Positions 26,982-35,646 of a DNA stretch of 64,000 nucleotides are shown in pieces. Below the pieces are notes generated by a model. The model was given only the letters and a program-made list of their open reading frames with translations, was not told the origin of the DNA and ran no database searches. The DNA comes from Anaerotignum sp. MB30-C6 (GTDB taxonomy: Bacteria; Bacillota; Clostridia; Lachnospirales; Anaerotignaceae). The position numbers and the translations under genes are program-made. The stretch covers positions 2,108,001-2,172,000 of the forward strand of contig NZ_CP133078.1 of the NCBI RefSeq assembly GCF_030908465.1, read 5' to 3'. Positions within the stretch are counted from its first letter, which is position 1. Each line of letters opens with the position of its first letter.

Positions 26982-27013
26982 AAATAGTAACTTCTATTGA
27001 GGAGGAGCCTACT

Positions 27014-27277
27014 ATGAAGCTCGTAAATAAAAATATTGATATGATCTCTTGGACATCCAGAGATGGTTCCGTTACCCCTGTGCGTTTTCGTTTAGAAGAA
27101 GACGATGGAGAAACGGTAATCATCAAAGTGGGCCGAATCATACAAACAGAAAAAAATAAATTTGGCGGCAGCCCTACTCTTTGTTTTCTTTGCAGTAGTA
27201 TTGTTAACAATGCAGAAAAAATATATGAACTTACCTGCAATTGTGATAGCCAAAAATGGTTGCTTCGAAAAATATAG
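27014..27277 (+). CDS. Small conserved hypothetical protein, probably SOS-controlled
   Basis: This 87-residue protein has no signal peptide or membrane helix. It starts MKLVNK, has a charged beta-rich middle (RFRLEEDDGETVIIKVGRI), three Cys near residues 57, 60 and 75, and ends in WLLRKI. I recognise it only as a small clostridial hypothetical family of unknown function. TTGAGGAGG lies 7 nt upstream of the ATG, and both a promoter and a terminator flank it. The LexA-like box in its promoter suggests a role during DNA damage. No polymerase or repair gene follows. Confidence 0.85.
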   Translation: MKLVNKNIDMISWTSRDGSVTPVRFRLEEDDGETVIIKVGRIIQTEKNKFGGSPTLCFLCSSIVNNAEKIYELTCNCDSQKWLLRKI

Positions 27278-27345
27278 CAAAGGGTTTTCAATGTTTAGCT
27301 TCACTTTTCTATGTTTTTGCAATAATACCCCAAAGGTCTTAAATG

Positions 27346-27376
27346 CAAAAGGCTGATTTGGTAATCAGCCTTTCAT
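27346..27376 (+). terminator. Terminator of the small SOS-type gene
   Basis: AAAGGCTGATT and AATCAGCCTTT form a stem of about 10 bp with a short loop, with only a modest T run after it. Confidence 0.6.
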
Positions 27377-27517
27377 ACTTACAACTCGATGCTCGCCACA
27401 CTCCCTTTTCCACCGTATTTATTGTACCAATTGCAGAAAAGAACGCCTGTGTTTGAAATTACACCCAATCTGACATTTGGGTTTATATTTTATTATCGTG
27501 TGGCCTTGGGATAATTT

Positions 27518-27545
27518 TAAGAGAAGCCATTTTGGGCTCCTCTTA
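27518..27545 (-). terminator. Hairpin after the HXXEE gene
   Basis: TAAGAGGAGCC and GGCTTCTCTTA form an 11-bp stem (one G:U) with a 6-nt loop, about 10 nt past the HXXEE stop. No T run follows on either strand, so it may stabilise the transcript 3' end rather than terminate transcription. Confidence 0.4.
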
Positions 27546-27554
27546 TCTCACAGT

Positions 27555-28094
27555 TCAAGATTTAATTTGCTCCTCATATTGTGTTAACCATTTGCTAAAC
27601 ATAACCATGCCTTTATGAATTAAAATTAAGTTAACCACCATAATAATAAAGGCTAAAATTGAATATAAAACAATGGTATTTAACTGAAATGATTTCACGA
27701 TATACTTGATAATATTCAGGCATATAGGCAAACAAATCATGCTTGTAATGATAGCGGGAACATATTTTCTTACCATCAAGGCTTGAAAACAATGGATTAC
27801 TAAATGTAAAGTAAATGCAATAAAGAAACCTGCCCATAGGATATACCTATTGGTCATATAAGAAACAATTGTAATGATACTAATCAAAATAAATTCTTCT
27901 GCTACACCAAATGCAAAAGATGATGTTGTAATATGATCAAAATGAACCAATAACCTTTTTGATAATGTGGGAAACCTTTTACATAAGTAGCTTCTATTCC
28001 GCCTGAGCCACGGTTGCATAAAAATTATTTCTTCAAAGTCGTGAAAAATAAAAAGTATTGGAAATAGCCATACCATTTCTTTTATATCATTCAT
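27555..28094 (-). CDS. HXXEE domain membrane protein
   Basis: This 179-residue integral membrane protein has about five helices. The motif FHDFEEIIF near residue 18 gives the H-x-x-E-E signature that names the family; these residues could hold a metal, but no function is known. A second polar motif lies in AEEFILIS near residue 65, and HLVIHCFQ follows. The ATG at 28094 is chosen because GAGGG lies 7 nt ahead. It stands alone between hairpins. Its low GC and isolation from related genes would fit horizontal acquisition, but that is only a guess. Confidence 0.8.
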   Translation of the reverse strand: MNDIKEMVWLFPILFIFHDFEEIIFMQPWLRRNRSYLCKRFPTLSKRLLVHFDHITTSSFAFGVAEEFILISIITIVSYMTNRYILWAGFFIAFTLHLVIHCFQALMVRKYVPAIITSMICLPICLNIIKYIVKSFQLNTIVLYSILAFIIMVVNLILIHKGMVMFSKWLTQYEEQIKS

Positions 28095-28581
28095 CCTCAT
28101 ACCCTCTTATAGCCCATTCTAGGAGATTTTAAAATATGCATTACATTATAGTTTACTTAGATACCAATTATAATTTAATTTTCAAAGTAATCTTTCAGCC
28201 AATGCTATCTTTCTTTATTTTTTGTATATAGGCTGCTGGTTTACTCCTTCCACCAGATTCCTTTTCATTTGAGAAGGACTTTCTACTTAAATAAAACCCT
28301 CTAAGGAGCATACTTCATTAAACGCAAGTATGCTTCAAAAGTCTTTTCTGAAATGGAAGATGGATACCCTTGCCAAAATTAAGCTATGAATCATAATTTG
28401 GCTTGGTTATAGCATACCCCAATGAAATTTCAAGATTCATTTAAAATATGGCCTTATCTTAATATAAGCCAGCCTACTATGGAAGTTGTCCCTTGAGGTC
28501 TTATGCAACTTTCCTTTCATTTTACTGGAAAAGTAAGACGTGGTTATGTAAACTCTTTGTTTGTACCCTACGCCCTTGCCA
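28095..28581. other. Intergenic region with a hairpin
   Basis: No gene is supported. AGCATACTT and AAGTATGCT (28311-28334) pair with a 10-nt loop and could end a transcript in either direction, though T runs are weak. Leftward short frames in 28437-28580 have no ribosome-binding sites. Confidence 0.3.
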
Positions 28582-29517
28582 TTACAGGAATAGCATAAAA
28601 ATTGGGGGTATTGTAAAAATACACAATAAGGTGCTGACAAAAATATATTTACTGGCCAATTCTTCATCTGCACCAAATTCCGCCGCCAAAATTGCACAAA
28701 ACGCCCCAATTGGCGTTGATAACCCCACAACAATCACGCCTAAAATCAAATTGTCGTGGATAAAAGGTTTCAATATAAGGTAAGAAGATAACGGCATAAA
28801 AATCAAACGAAAAAAGGAAACGGCATATGCCCATTTTTCTGTAACCGTTTCTTTAAAATCAAATTTTCCTAAAATACCACCAATATATATCATCGCCAAA
28901 GGAGAAAGGATTCCCCCTACCATATCCACAGTATCCTTCATTGCCTCTGGCAGGCGGATATTCATCACAAAAAATAAAATACCAACTACCGTTGCTACAT
29001 TCACAGGTGCCTTTAGCAATTGCTTCATGTTCACCTTGCCACCATCGGAGCCTTCTGTACATCTATCTAGTACAACGACCCCCAAGGTATAGGATGTAAT
29101 GTTAAACGCAAACGTTCCAAAGGCACAATAGAATACACTATTGCCCCCAAAAATCATAGCAATGACGGGGATTCCCATAAAGCCAATATTGGCAAACATA
29201 CAGCTGAAAATCCAGATTCCCTTTGCTTTTTGTGGCACCTTTAAAAGTCGGAAAGAAAGCCAGCCAACAATGAGTCCCCAAAAGTGCATAATGACACAAA
29301 CGATAAATACCGTTGCACCCTCACGAAACAACTCTGGGGTGTAGTCGATTTGTAAGGAGGAGATCACAAAACATGGGATAATAATGCGAGTTAAAAACCC
29401 ACCAATCCCCTCCATGAAGCCATCATCCACTATTTTTTTCTTCCGAGACACATATCCAATCAAAATCAAGAAAAATATAATCATCAGTTTATTTAGTACC
29501 GTAAAAACAGCTCCCAT
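28582..29517 (-). CDS. AEC-family transporter
   Basis: This 311-residue membrane protein of the auxin efflux carrier family has about ten helices in two five-helix halves. The family exports or imports small organic acids; MleP and MdcF-type members move malate or malonate. The start ATG at 29517 has AAGG and AGGAG upstream. Sitting downstream of a hydroxyacid dehydrogenase and 6-phosphogluconate dehydrogenase, it may move a sugar acid or carboxylate of that pathway. The substrate is unknown. Confidence 0.88.
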   Translation of the reverse strand: MGAVFTVLNKLMIIFFLILIGYVSRKKKIVDDGFMEGIGGFLTRIIIPCFVISSLQIDYTPELFREGATVFIVCVIMHFWGLIVGWLSFRLLKVPQKAKGIWIFSCMFANIGFMGIPVIAMIFGGNSVFYCAFGTFAFNITSYTLGVVVLDRCTEGSDGGKVNMKQLLKAPVNVATVVGILFFVMNIRLPEAMKDTVDMVGGILSPLAMIYIGGILGKFDFKETVTEKWAYAVSFFRLIFMPLSSYLILKPFIHDNLILGVIVVGLSTPIGAFCAILAAEFGADEELASKYIFVSTLLCIFTIPPIFMLFL

Positions 29518-29562
29518 TTCATGACCTTCTCCTAACATGTTTTTGTATTCAATTGTATCCTA

Positions 29563-30519
29563 CTATTTATTTACTGTAAAGTCACATTTTGTCAAATTGA
29601 AGATGTCTAAAATGTTTTGCGCTGCCATAAGCCCCATTTTGCTGCTGGCTTCATAAGTTGCCGCACCTGCGTGAGGGGTTACAGTGCAGTTGGGCAGTTC
29701 CAGTAAAGGGCTGTTGTAAGGGGTTTCTTCCACCGTTGCATCTAAACCTGCCGCACCAATTTCACCGTTTTTCAAGGCCTCAAATAATGCTTCCTCATCA
29801 ATAATGCCACCACGAGCAGTGTTTACAATCACAGCTTTATCCTTCATCTTTTTAAAAGTTTCTGCGTGAAACATATTTCTTGTTTCATCATTTAAAGGAG
29901 AGTGAATGGTAATAAAGTCTGCCTCTTTAATGATTGTTTCAAAATCAACGTACTTTGCACCCGTTTCCTGCTGGAACACTTCATCCTGATATGTATCATA
30001 GCAAAGGATATTCATGGAAAAGCCTTTGCATCTTCTTGCTACGCCTTTCCCGATTCTCCCTGCCCCAATTACACCAAGGGTCTTTTCAAACATTTCCACC
30101 CCTGTGGGTCTTTGCTGTTTTCCGTCTTTTATACAGCAATCCATATAACTAACGTTTCTCGCCGCTGAGAGCATCAAAGCCATTGCCATATCCGCCACAG
30201 AATCACCGTTTGCACCAGGGGTAATGGTAACAGCAATGCCTTTTGCCTTTGCCGCCTCTAAGTCCACCTTATCATAGCCAACGCCGTAACGACTAATTAC
30301 CTTTAACTCTTTTGCAGTTTCAATCAGTTCTGCGGGATAGTCTTCCAAGCCAGCGATAATTGCATGGGCATCTACAATTTCCTTTTTCAACTGTTCTGAT
30401 ATAGGCCCATCGGCCGCCAGCAGCTTTTTCACCTCAAAACCATTTGCCTCCAATAACTTTTGTGCCTTATCATCGGCACTACCGAAGGATCTAGCTGTAA
30501 CCAATACTTTATAACTCAT
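29563..30519 (-). CDS. D-isomer-specific 2-hydroxyacid dehydrogenase (SerA-like, no ACT domain), copy 1
   Basis: This 318-residue NAD(P)-dependent dehydrogenase has a Rossmann motif GVIGAGRIGKGVAR near residue 148 and catalytic residues in NTARGGIID (Arg), DATVEETP (Glu) and TPHAGAAT (His). It lacks the C-terminal ACT domain of full phosphoglycerate dehydrogenases, so reduction of a 2-keto sugar acid or hydroxypyruvate is more likely than serine synthesis. It starts one nucleotide after gnd. A paralogue with the same N-terminal pattern (VLVTxRSFG) lies at 32949. Confidence 0.9.
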   Translation of the reverse strand: MSYKVLVTARSFGSADDKAQKLLEANGFEVKKLLAADGPISEQLKKEIVDAHAIIAGLEDYPAELIETAKELKVISRYGVGYDKVDLEAAKAKGIAVTITPGANGDSVADMAMALMLSAARNVSYMDCCIKDGKQQRPTGVEMFEKTLGVIGAGRIGKGVARRCKGFSMNILCYDTYQDEVFQQETGAKYVDFETIIKEADFITIHSPLNDETRNMFHAETFKKMKDKAVIVNTARGGIIDEEALFEALKNGEIGAAGLDATVEETPYNSPLLELPNCTVTPHAGAATYEASSKMGLMAAQNILDIFNLTKCDFTVNK

Positions 30520-30520
30520 T

Positions 30521-31909
30521 TTATTCTTCTCCTTCCACCCAGTCTGTATGGAAACTACCTGCCATATCTATTCTTTCATAGGTATGGGCACCAAAGCAGT
30601 CTCTCAAACCTTGTACAATATCTACGTTCATTTTTTCTGTGCGGCAATAATCATAATATGAAATAACTGAAATCATTGTGGGTACTGCAACACCTGCCTC
30701 AACGGTTGCCGCAGAAACCTCACGCAATGCCTGTTGATATTTGCCTAAGTCACCAAAGCTTTTGGAAAATAAAATATTTTTATCACTTTCTTTTAAAGCT
30801 TTGGTGATATCTTTTAAAAGTCCACTGCGAATAATGCACCCTTCTCTCCAAAGGGATACGGCCAAAGGTAAGTCAATTTCCCATCCATAGTCGTCAGATG
30901 CCTTTTTCATGAGGGCAATCCCTTGGGCATAGCTTACAATCATAGAAAGATAAAGAGCATCCTTGAGCTTTTCTTCATAATTTTCTAAGGTCATAGCCTT
31001 GGTAGCTGCCTTTAAAATTTGGCTCCCCTCCTGACGCAACTGTCTATCCACAGAAAAATATCTGGCAAAAACAGACTCGCAGATGGTAGGGACATATACC
31101 CCTCTAGCAATGGCTTCTTCCAAAGTCCAGCTTCCTGTGCCTTTTTGCTGTGCCACATCCAATATTTTCTCTATTAAGGGTTGACCGTCTGCATCGTTTT
31201 TCCCAAGAACCTCTGGTGTTATATCAATCAAATAACCATTCAACTCTGTATTTTTCCAACGAGTAAAAATCTCCGTTATTTCTTGGTGCGTTAGGTGAAG
31301 TCCTCTCTTCATGACAGAATAGGTGTCAGCAATAAGCTGAATCATGGCGTATTCGATACCGTTATGTACCATTTTCACATAGTGGCCTGCACCCTCTTTG
31401 CCTAGGTAGTTGCAACAGTATTCATCATCTACTTTTGCAGCCATCTTTTCTAAAATATGTCCACAAAAGTTCCAAGCCTCTTTACTGCCACCAACCATCA
31501 TACTGGGACCTATCAATGCCCCCTTTTCTCCACCGGAAACCCCCACACCCAAAAAGTGAATTCCCTTTTCCAATAATGCGTTGCATCTTCTCTGCGTATC
31601 CTTGAAATGTGAGTTTCCACCGTCTATCAAAATATCTCCCTTTTCTAAAATGGGGAGCAGGCTTTCAATCACATGATCCACAACACTGCCTGCCGTTACC
31701 ATCATAAATATGACTCTTGGGCTTTTCAGGCTTTTTACCATTTCCTCCTCCGTTGAAAAAACAGTATAATCACCCTGTGTCTCAAATCTTTCTCTCTCTG
31801 CCTGGCTTTTTCCGAAAAGAGCTGTACGGAAGCCTTTTGAGATTAAATTTTTCGCCAGACTGCTTCCCATTACTCCAAGGCCGTAAACGGCAATTTCAAA
31901 ATTCATCAT
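30521..31909 (-). CDS. gnd: 6-phosphogluconate dehydrogenase, decarboxylating
   Basis: This enzyme oxidises 6-phosphogluconate to ribulose 5-phosphate and CO2. The 462-residue protein has the Rossmann start GLGVMGSSLAKNL, the substrate signature with GVSGGEKGALIGPSMMVGG, the catalytic GKEGAGHYVKMVHNGIEYAMIQ (Lys, His and Asn present) near 180-200, and a long helical C-terminal domain. Of three in-frame starts, the ATG at 31909 has the best spacing from GGAGG. It fits with the FGGY kinase encoded in the next operon, which could supply 6-phosphogluconate. Confidence 0.95.
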   Translation of the reverse strand: MMNFEIAVYGLGVMGSSLAKNLISKGFRTALFGKSQAERERFETQGDYTVFSTEEEMVKSLKSPRVIFMMVTAGSVVDHVIESLLPILEKGDILIDGGNSHFKDTQRRCNALLEKGIHFLGVGVSGGEKGALIGPSMMVGGSKEAWNFCGHILEKMAAKVDDEYCCNYLGKEGAGHYVKMVHNGIEYAMIQLIADTYSVMKRGLHLTHQEITEIFTRWKNTELNGYLIDITPEVLGKNDADGQPLIEKILDVAQQKGTGSWTLEEAIARGVYVPTICESVFARYFSVDRQLRQEGSQILKAATKAMTLENYEEKLKDALYLSMIVSYAQGIALMKKASDDYGWEIDLPLAVSLWREGCIIRSGLLKDITKALKESDKNILFSKSFGDLGKYQQALREVSAATVEAGVAVPTMISVISYYDYCRTEKMNVDIVQGLRDCFGAHTYERIDMAGSFHTDWVEGEE

Positions 31910-32162
31910 CACAACCCCTCCTATTTACAAGACCTTGAGACTCTGCCTCAAACTCCGCAAGCCTTTAAAAAGGCTTGACCTAAACTCTTGCTTACACTTT
32001 AAGAATAGAATCCTTCTTTAATTTTTTTGTATTTACCCTTAAGGATTTTTGGGGGCAGTTTGAACCCTTCACCCATAATAAAAGAAGTCCCTCCTTGGGA
32101 AATGTAGAGCTCTTATTTTCCATAATTTCAACACCGAATTCTTTATATGATAAATTCTTAAA
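31910..32162. other. Gap between gnd and the aldolase operon, with a possible 25-codon frame
   Basis: A leftward frame at 31999-32076 (25 codons, MGEGFKLPPK start) has AAGGAGGG upstream, but the spacing is about 11 nt. It is basic and resembles nothing known. A CAAGCCTTT/AAAGGCTTG hairpin lies near 31958-31977. No good promoter for gnd is visible, so gnd may be reached by read-through. Confidence 0.3.
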
Positions 32163-32205
32163 ACAAAACAGTCGGTATAGGCTGGTTCGCCGCTACCGAC
32201 CGTTG
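32163..32205 (-). terminator. Terminator of the sugar-acid operon
   Basis: Read leftwards, GTCGGTA and TACCGAC pair around a 16-nt loop, then TGTTTTGTTTT follows. It would end the ten-gene operon that starts near 42496. Confidence 0.6.
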
Positions 32206-32234
32206 TTATTTTCAATCAACTAGGTTATTACAAT

Positions 32235-32858
32235 TTACTCCTGAACTAATTTTACAGCAGAGGCCGTTAGTCTTTGAATTTCATCAAACTTCTTTTCCTG
32301 AATCAAAGAATCTTTTACCATCCAACTACCGCCACAAGCGATAATTTTAGGGTTTGCCAAATACTCCTTAATATTTTTTTCGTTGATGCCACCGGTAGGC
32401 ATAAAACGGATATTGCCGAAAGGTCCTGCCAAAGCCTGAATGGTGCTCAAACCGCCATAGGCTTCTGCTGGAAAAAATTTTACAACAGGAAGTTCCAATT
32501 CAATTGCCGCCATCACTTCTGTGGGTGTGCAAACACCAGGGAAAATTGGAATATTGTTTTCTTTTGCATATTTTACTACCTCTGCATTGAAACCAGGGGA
32601 TACGATAAACTTGGCACCTGCCTTTTTTGCCAATTTTGCCTGAGCAACATTGATTACGGTGCCTGCACCTACCAACATCTCCGGAATTTCAGCCATAGCT
32701 TGAATAGCTTCAAAAGCCGCTTCGGTACGGAAAGTTACTTCTGCAATAGGCAATCCTCCTGCGATTAACGCTTCCGCCAAAGGCTTTGCATCTTCTATGT
32801 TATCAATTTTCACAACGGGTACGATTTTCAGTTTTTCAATTTTCTGATTCATATCCAT
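32235..32858 (-). CDS. eda: KDPG/KHG aldolase (Eda family), copy 1
   Basis: This class I aldolase cleaves 2-keto-3-deoxy-6-phosphogluconate to pyruvate and glyceraldehyde 3-phosphate, and often 4-hydroxy-2-oxoglutarate too. The 207-residue protein has the catalytic Glu in AEVTFRTE, GAGTVI near 70, and the Schiff-base Lys in VVKFFPAE near 130. The ATG at 32858 follows GGGGG at 7 nt; longer in-frame starts have no support. It is the last gene of the operon. A second, more divergent aldolase lies three genes upstream. Confidence 0.93.
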   Translation of the reverse strand: MDMNQKIEKLKIVPVVKIDNIEDAKPLAEALIAGGLPIAEVTFRTEAAFEAIQAMAEIPEMLVGAGTVINVAQAKLAKKAGAKFIVSPGFNAEVVKYAKENNIPIFPGVCTPTEVMAAIELELPVVKFFPAEAYGGLSTIQALAGPFGNIRFMPTGGINEKNIKEYLANPKIIACGGSWMVKDSLIQEKKFDEIQRLTASAVKLVQE

Positions 32859-32948
32859 AACTAATCCCCCTTCTCTCTTATAAAATGGATGGCTATACTT
32901 GTTTTCCATGAGATTATTCTCAAACAACAAAATGCCCCTCCTTAATTC

Positions 32949-33899
32949 TTATACAATAATAAAACGTGGTTCCTCTCCATTTAGCATCTTAGCTACGTTT
33001 TCGGCACAAACAACGCTAACAGCATTAATTGCTTCCATGGAGTACATCCCGATATGGGCAGTGACCACAAAATTTTCCAACTCTAGTAAAGGACTATCCT
33101 TCTCAATGGGTTCTTGCTCTGTTACGTCAACGGCACAACCACCCAAATGACCATTTTTCATACATTCGTATAAATCCTGCTCATGGATAATGCCACCTCT
33201 GCCTGTATTCACCAGATAAGCCTCTTTTTTCATTTTCATAATGCGTTCTTTGTTAAACAGATATTTTGTGCTGTCTGTCAAAGGCACATGAATAGAAATA
33301 ATGTCGCTTTCTTCTGTCACAGTATCTAAATCTGCCAGTGTCACAAAGTCTTTAAATTCTTCTGGTACCTCTGTTATGAATGGGTCATAAACAAGCACCT
33401 GCATAGAAAAGCCCTTTGCTCTTCTGGCAACATTTTTTGCAATGGCCCCAAAGCCGATTAACCCCAAAGTTTTTTCAAACACATCTTTGCCGATGAAGGT
33501 TTTCCATTCCCCTTTATGTACTCTTTCATTGGTGATAGATATTCCTCGGGAAATATTTAAAATATGGGCAAAGGCCAAATCGGCAACGGCATTTGCATTC
33601 ATTGCAGGCACATTGGTAACCCGAATGCCCAATTTTTTGGCATCGTCCAAATAAATATTATCCAACCCCGCACCATGCTTTGCGATAATTTTCAGGTTTT
33701 TGCACCTCTGCATATCCTCAGGATAAAAAGGATGGGCACCAATAATCAAAGCATCGTACTCATGAATGACCTCTTTAAACTTTTCCTGGTCAAAATCTGC
33801 CCCCATCAGGGTATATTCTATGCCCGCTGCTTCCAAAACTTCAAAAGGCTTGGGGCTTGTTTTTCCGAAAGACCTAGATGTAACTAATACCTTCTTCAT
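32949..33899 (-). CDS. D-isomer-specific 2-hydroxyacid dehydrogenase (SerA-like, no ACT domain), copy 2
   Basis: The 316-residue NAD(P)-dependent enzyme has GLIGFGAIAKNVARR near residue 150, and the catalytic Arg (NTGRGGIIHE), Glu (DVTEQEP) and His (TAHIGMYS, normally TPHxG). It lacks an ACT domain. It lies between the two aldolase genes, so a sugar-acid substrate is likely. A role in reducing a 2-keto or 2-keto-3-deoxy acid is inference. Confidence 0.88.
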   Translation of the reverse strand: MKKVLVTSRSFGKTSPKPFEVLEAAGIEYTLMGADFDQEKFKEVIHEYDALIIGAHPFYPEDMQRCKNLKIIAKHGAGLDNIYLDDAKKLGIRVTNVPAMNANAVADLAFAHILNISRGISITNERVHKGEWKTFIGKDVFEKTLGLIGFGAIAKNVARRAKGFSMQVLVYDPFITEVPEEFKDFVTLADLDTVTEESDIISIHVPLTDSTKYLFNKERIMKMKKEAYLVNTGRGGIIHEQDLYECMKNGHLGGCAVDVTEQEPIEKDSPLLELENFVVTAHIGMYSMEAINAVSVVCAENVAKMLNGEEPRFIIV

Positions 33900-33915
33900 T
33901 ATATCGCCCCCAATT

Positions 33916-34554
33916 TTATTTCAAACCGTATTCCAAAGCCAAGTTTTTGATTGCCTCAAAATCCCCTGCTTCAATTAGTTTTTTGTTTACCAAGTTACCG
34001 CCAACACCAACGCCAACACAGCCCGCATTGATAAAATCACCATAGTTCGATGCATCCACACCGCCTACGGCAGTCAAAGGAATACCATCGATTGGGCCCA
34101 TTAATGCCTTTATATAGGAAAGGCCTAATGTGGCTGCAGGAAACAGTTTCACAATGTCCGCACCCCAGTTGTAGGCAGTAATCACTTCCGTTGGGGTTAC
34201 TGCCCCAGGGATAGAAACCAATCCCAGCCTTTTTGTTGCCTTGATAACAGCTTCGTCAACGTTAGGGGAAATGATATACTCCGCACCTGCTTCCTTTGCA
34301 CGATATACATTTTCAGGGGTCAATACGGTACCTGCACCGACAGCAACAGAATCACTGAAGTGTTTTTTAATCATTTGGATAGACTTTAATGTATCTAAGC
34401 TTTGTTCCTCGCTTTTTAAGCTAAACGTTACTTCAACGCAAGTAATGCCTCCGTCTTTTAAAGCCTGTACTGTCTGAATGATATCTTTGGAAGAAATCCC
34501 TCTAACAATGGCAATCACTTTTCCATCTAAAATTCTTTGCAATGTATCTGCCAT
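33916..34554 (-). CDS. 2-dehydro-3-deoxy-6-phosphogalactonate/gluconate aldolase, copy 2 (DgoA-like)
   Basis: This 212-residue Eda-fold aldolase has the Glu in VEVTFSLK, GAGTVL near 75, and the Schiff-base Lys in IVKLFPAATLG near 135. The LFPA-A form differs from the FFPAE of the copy at 32235, which fits a different sugar configuration. Right after dgoK, it is the best candidate for cleaving 2-keto-3-deoxy-6-phosphogalactonate. AAGGAGAT precedes the ATG. Confidence 0.88.
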   Translation of the reverse strand: MADTLQRILDGKVIAIVRGISSKDIIQTVQALKDGGITCVEVTFSLKSEEQSLDTLKSIQMIKKHFSDSVAVGAGTVLTPENVYRAKEAGAEYIISPNVDEAVIKATKRLGLVSIPGAVTPTEVITAYNWGADIVKLFPAATLGLSYIKALMGPIDGIPLTAVGGVDASNYGDFINAGCVGVGVGGNLVNKKLIEAGDFEAIKNLALEYGLK

Positions 34555-34583
34555 GAAATCTATCTCCTTTTCTTTTGCATAAG

Positions 34584-35585
34584 TTAACCTTGCATTTTTA
34601 AAATTCTTGCTAACTCCAAATAACCGTATAAACCATAGCTTTCTCCTGCTTTACTTGACACAACATCCATGTCAACCTCAGGGAGAATATACTGACCCAC
34701 TATTTTATACCCTTCTATATAATTCTTGCCGCCAATAATTACAACTTTCTTTACGCCATTCCAATCTCTGTCCAATTTATATTTCAGCATATCCATGACG
34801 CCCCCTGCAATTACACCGGAAAGAAGGCAATTTCTAATTTCATTTTCGCAAACATCAAAAACCTTTGTTGCATGGATGATATATAAAGCCCTAGCCAAGC
34901 CATAGGTTTTCACCATATTATAGCCTTGAATCACGTATTCCTTGGTCAAAACAATGTCCTCGTTAGTTAATTCTCCTCCGAGAATGGTATCCTTTTTAAT
35001 CGCGTAATTCAGCTCACCTGTAAAATTAGAAACAATATCAGTAATTGTTCCGTTTTTTATATAAAGCAAATGGGTATGGGAACCGGGGGAGATCATAACA
35101 CAATCTTCCTCCCTAGGGATTACGCCGCTAGCAACCATGCCAATGGCTTCAATTTCTTCTCCACGTACATTATTCATCTTATCGATATTTTCCATTGTTA
35201 CAATCTGTCCCGGCTGGGCAGTTTTCACCCCTGGAATGAGGTTCAGATACCTATGAAAATACTTTTCCTCGAAATGAACATAGCGGTGTTCTAAAAGCTT
35301 TTTTCCATCAACAGGTGTGCTGATATGTGCAACCTCAATAATTCCAAAAGGGTTTGTCACCATACCTGAGAGCCAAATACTTTCAATATCACAATCTTTT
35401 AATCCATTCTTATCTAAAACATGGTTATAGATTTCCTTTAAACCACTTAAAAGCACGTCATTACTCCCTGAAATAGCTGAATCCTTGGTACCAACATTGG
35501 CAATGATGGTATCCACAGACTGCGTATCCTTTACTAAGTAAAGCTTGGAATTTGACGTGCCAGAGTCTATATAGATTTGATACAT
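34584..35585 (-). CDS. dgoK: 2-dehydro-3-deoxygalactonokinase
   Basis: DgoK phosphorylates 2-keto-3-deoxygalactonate at C6 with ATP. The 333-residue protein has the ASKHA-type phosphate loop IDSGTSNSKLYLV at its start, a SGMVTNPFGIIE motif near residue 73, and SPGSHTHLLYI near 170, all of the DgoK family. AAAAGGGGTG precedes the ATG. It lies between the TRAP permease genes and the DgoA-like aldolase, matching the order of the pathway. Confidence 0.92.
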   Translation of the reverse strand: MYQIYIDSGTSNSKLYLVKDTQSVDTIIANVGTKDSAISGSNDVLLSGLKEIYNHVLDKNGLKDCDIESIWLSGMVTNPFGIIEVAHISTPVDGKKLLEHRYVHFEEKYFHRYLNLIPGVKTAQPGQIVTMENIDKMNNVRGEEIEAIGMVASGVIPREEDCVMISPGSHTHLLYIKNGTITDIVSNFTGELNYAIKKDTILGGELTNEDIVLTKEYVIQGYNMVKTYGLARALYIIHATKVFDVCENEIRNCLLSGVIAGGVMDMLKYKLDRDWNGVKKVVIIGGKNYIEGYKIVGQYILPEVDMDVVSSKAGESYGLYGYLELARILKMQG

Positions 35586-35646
35586 TACTCACACCCCTTT
35601 TACTATATTCCGCAGCCAAGAAGACTGCGGAACATCTCACACAAAC

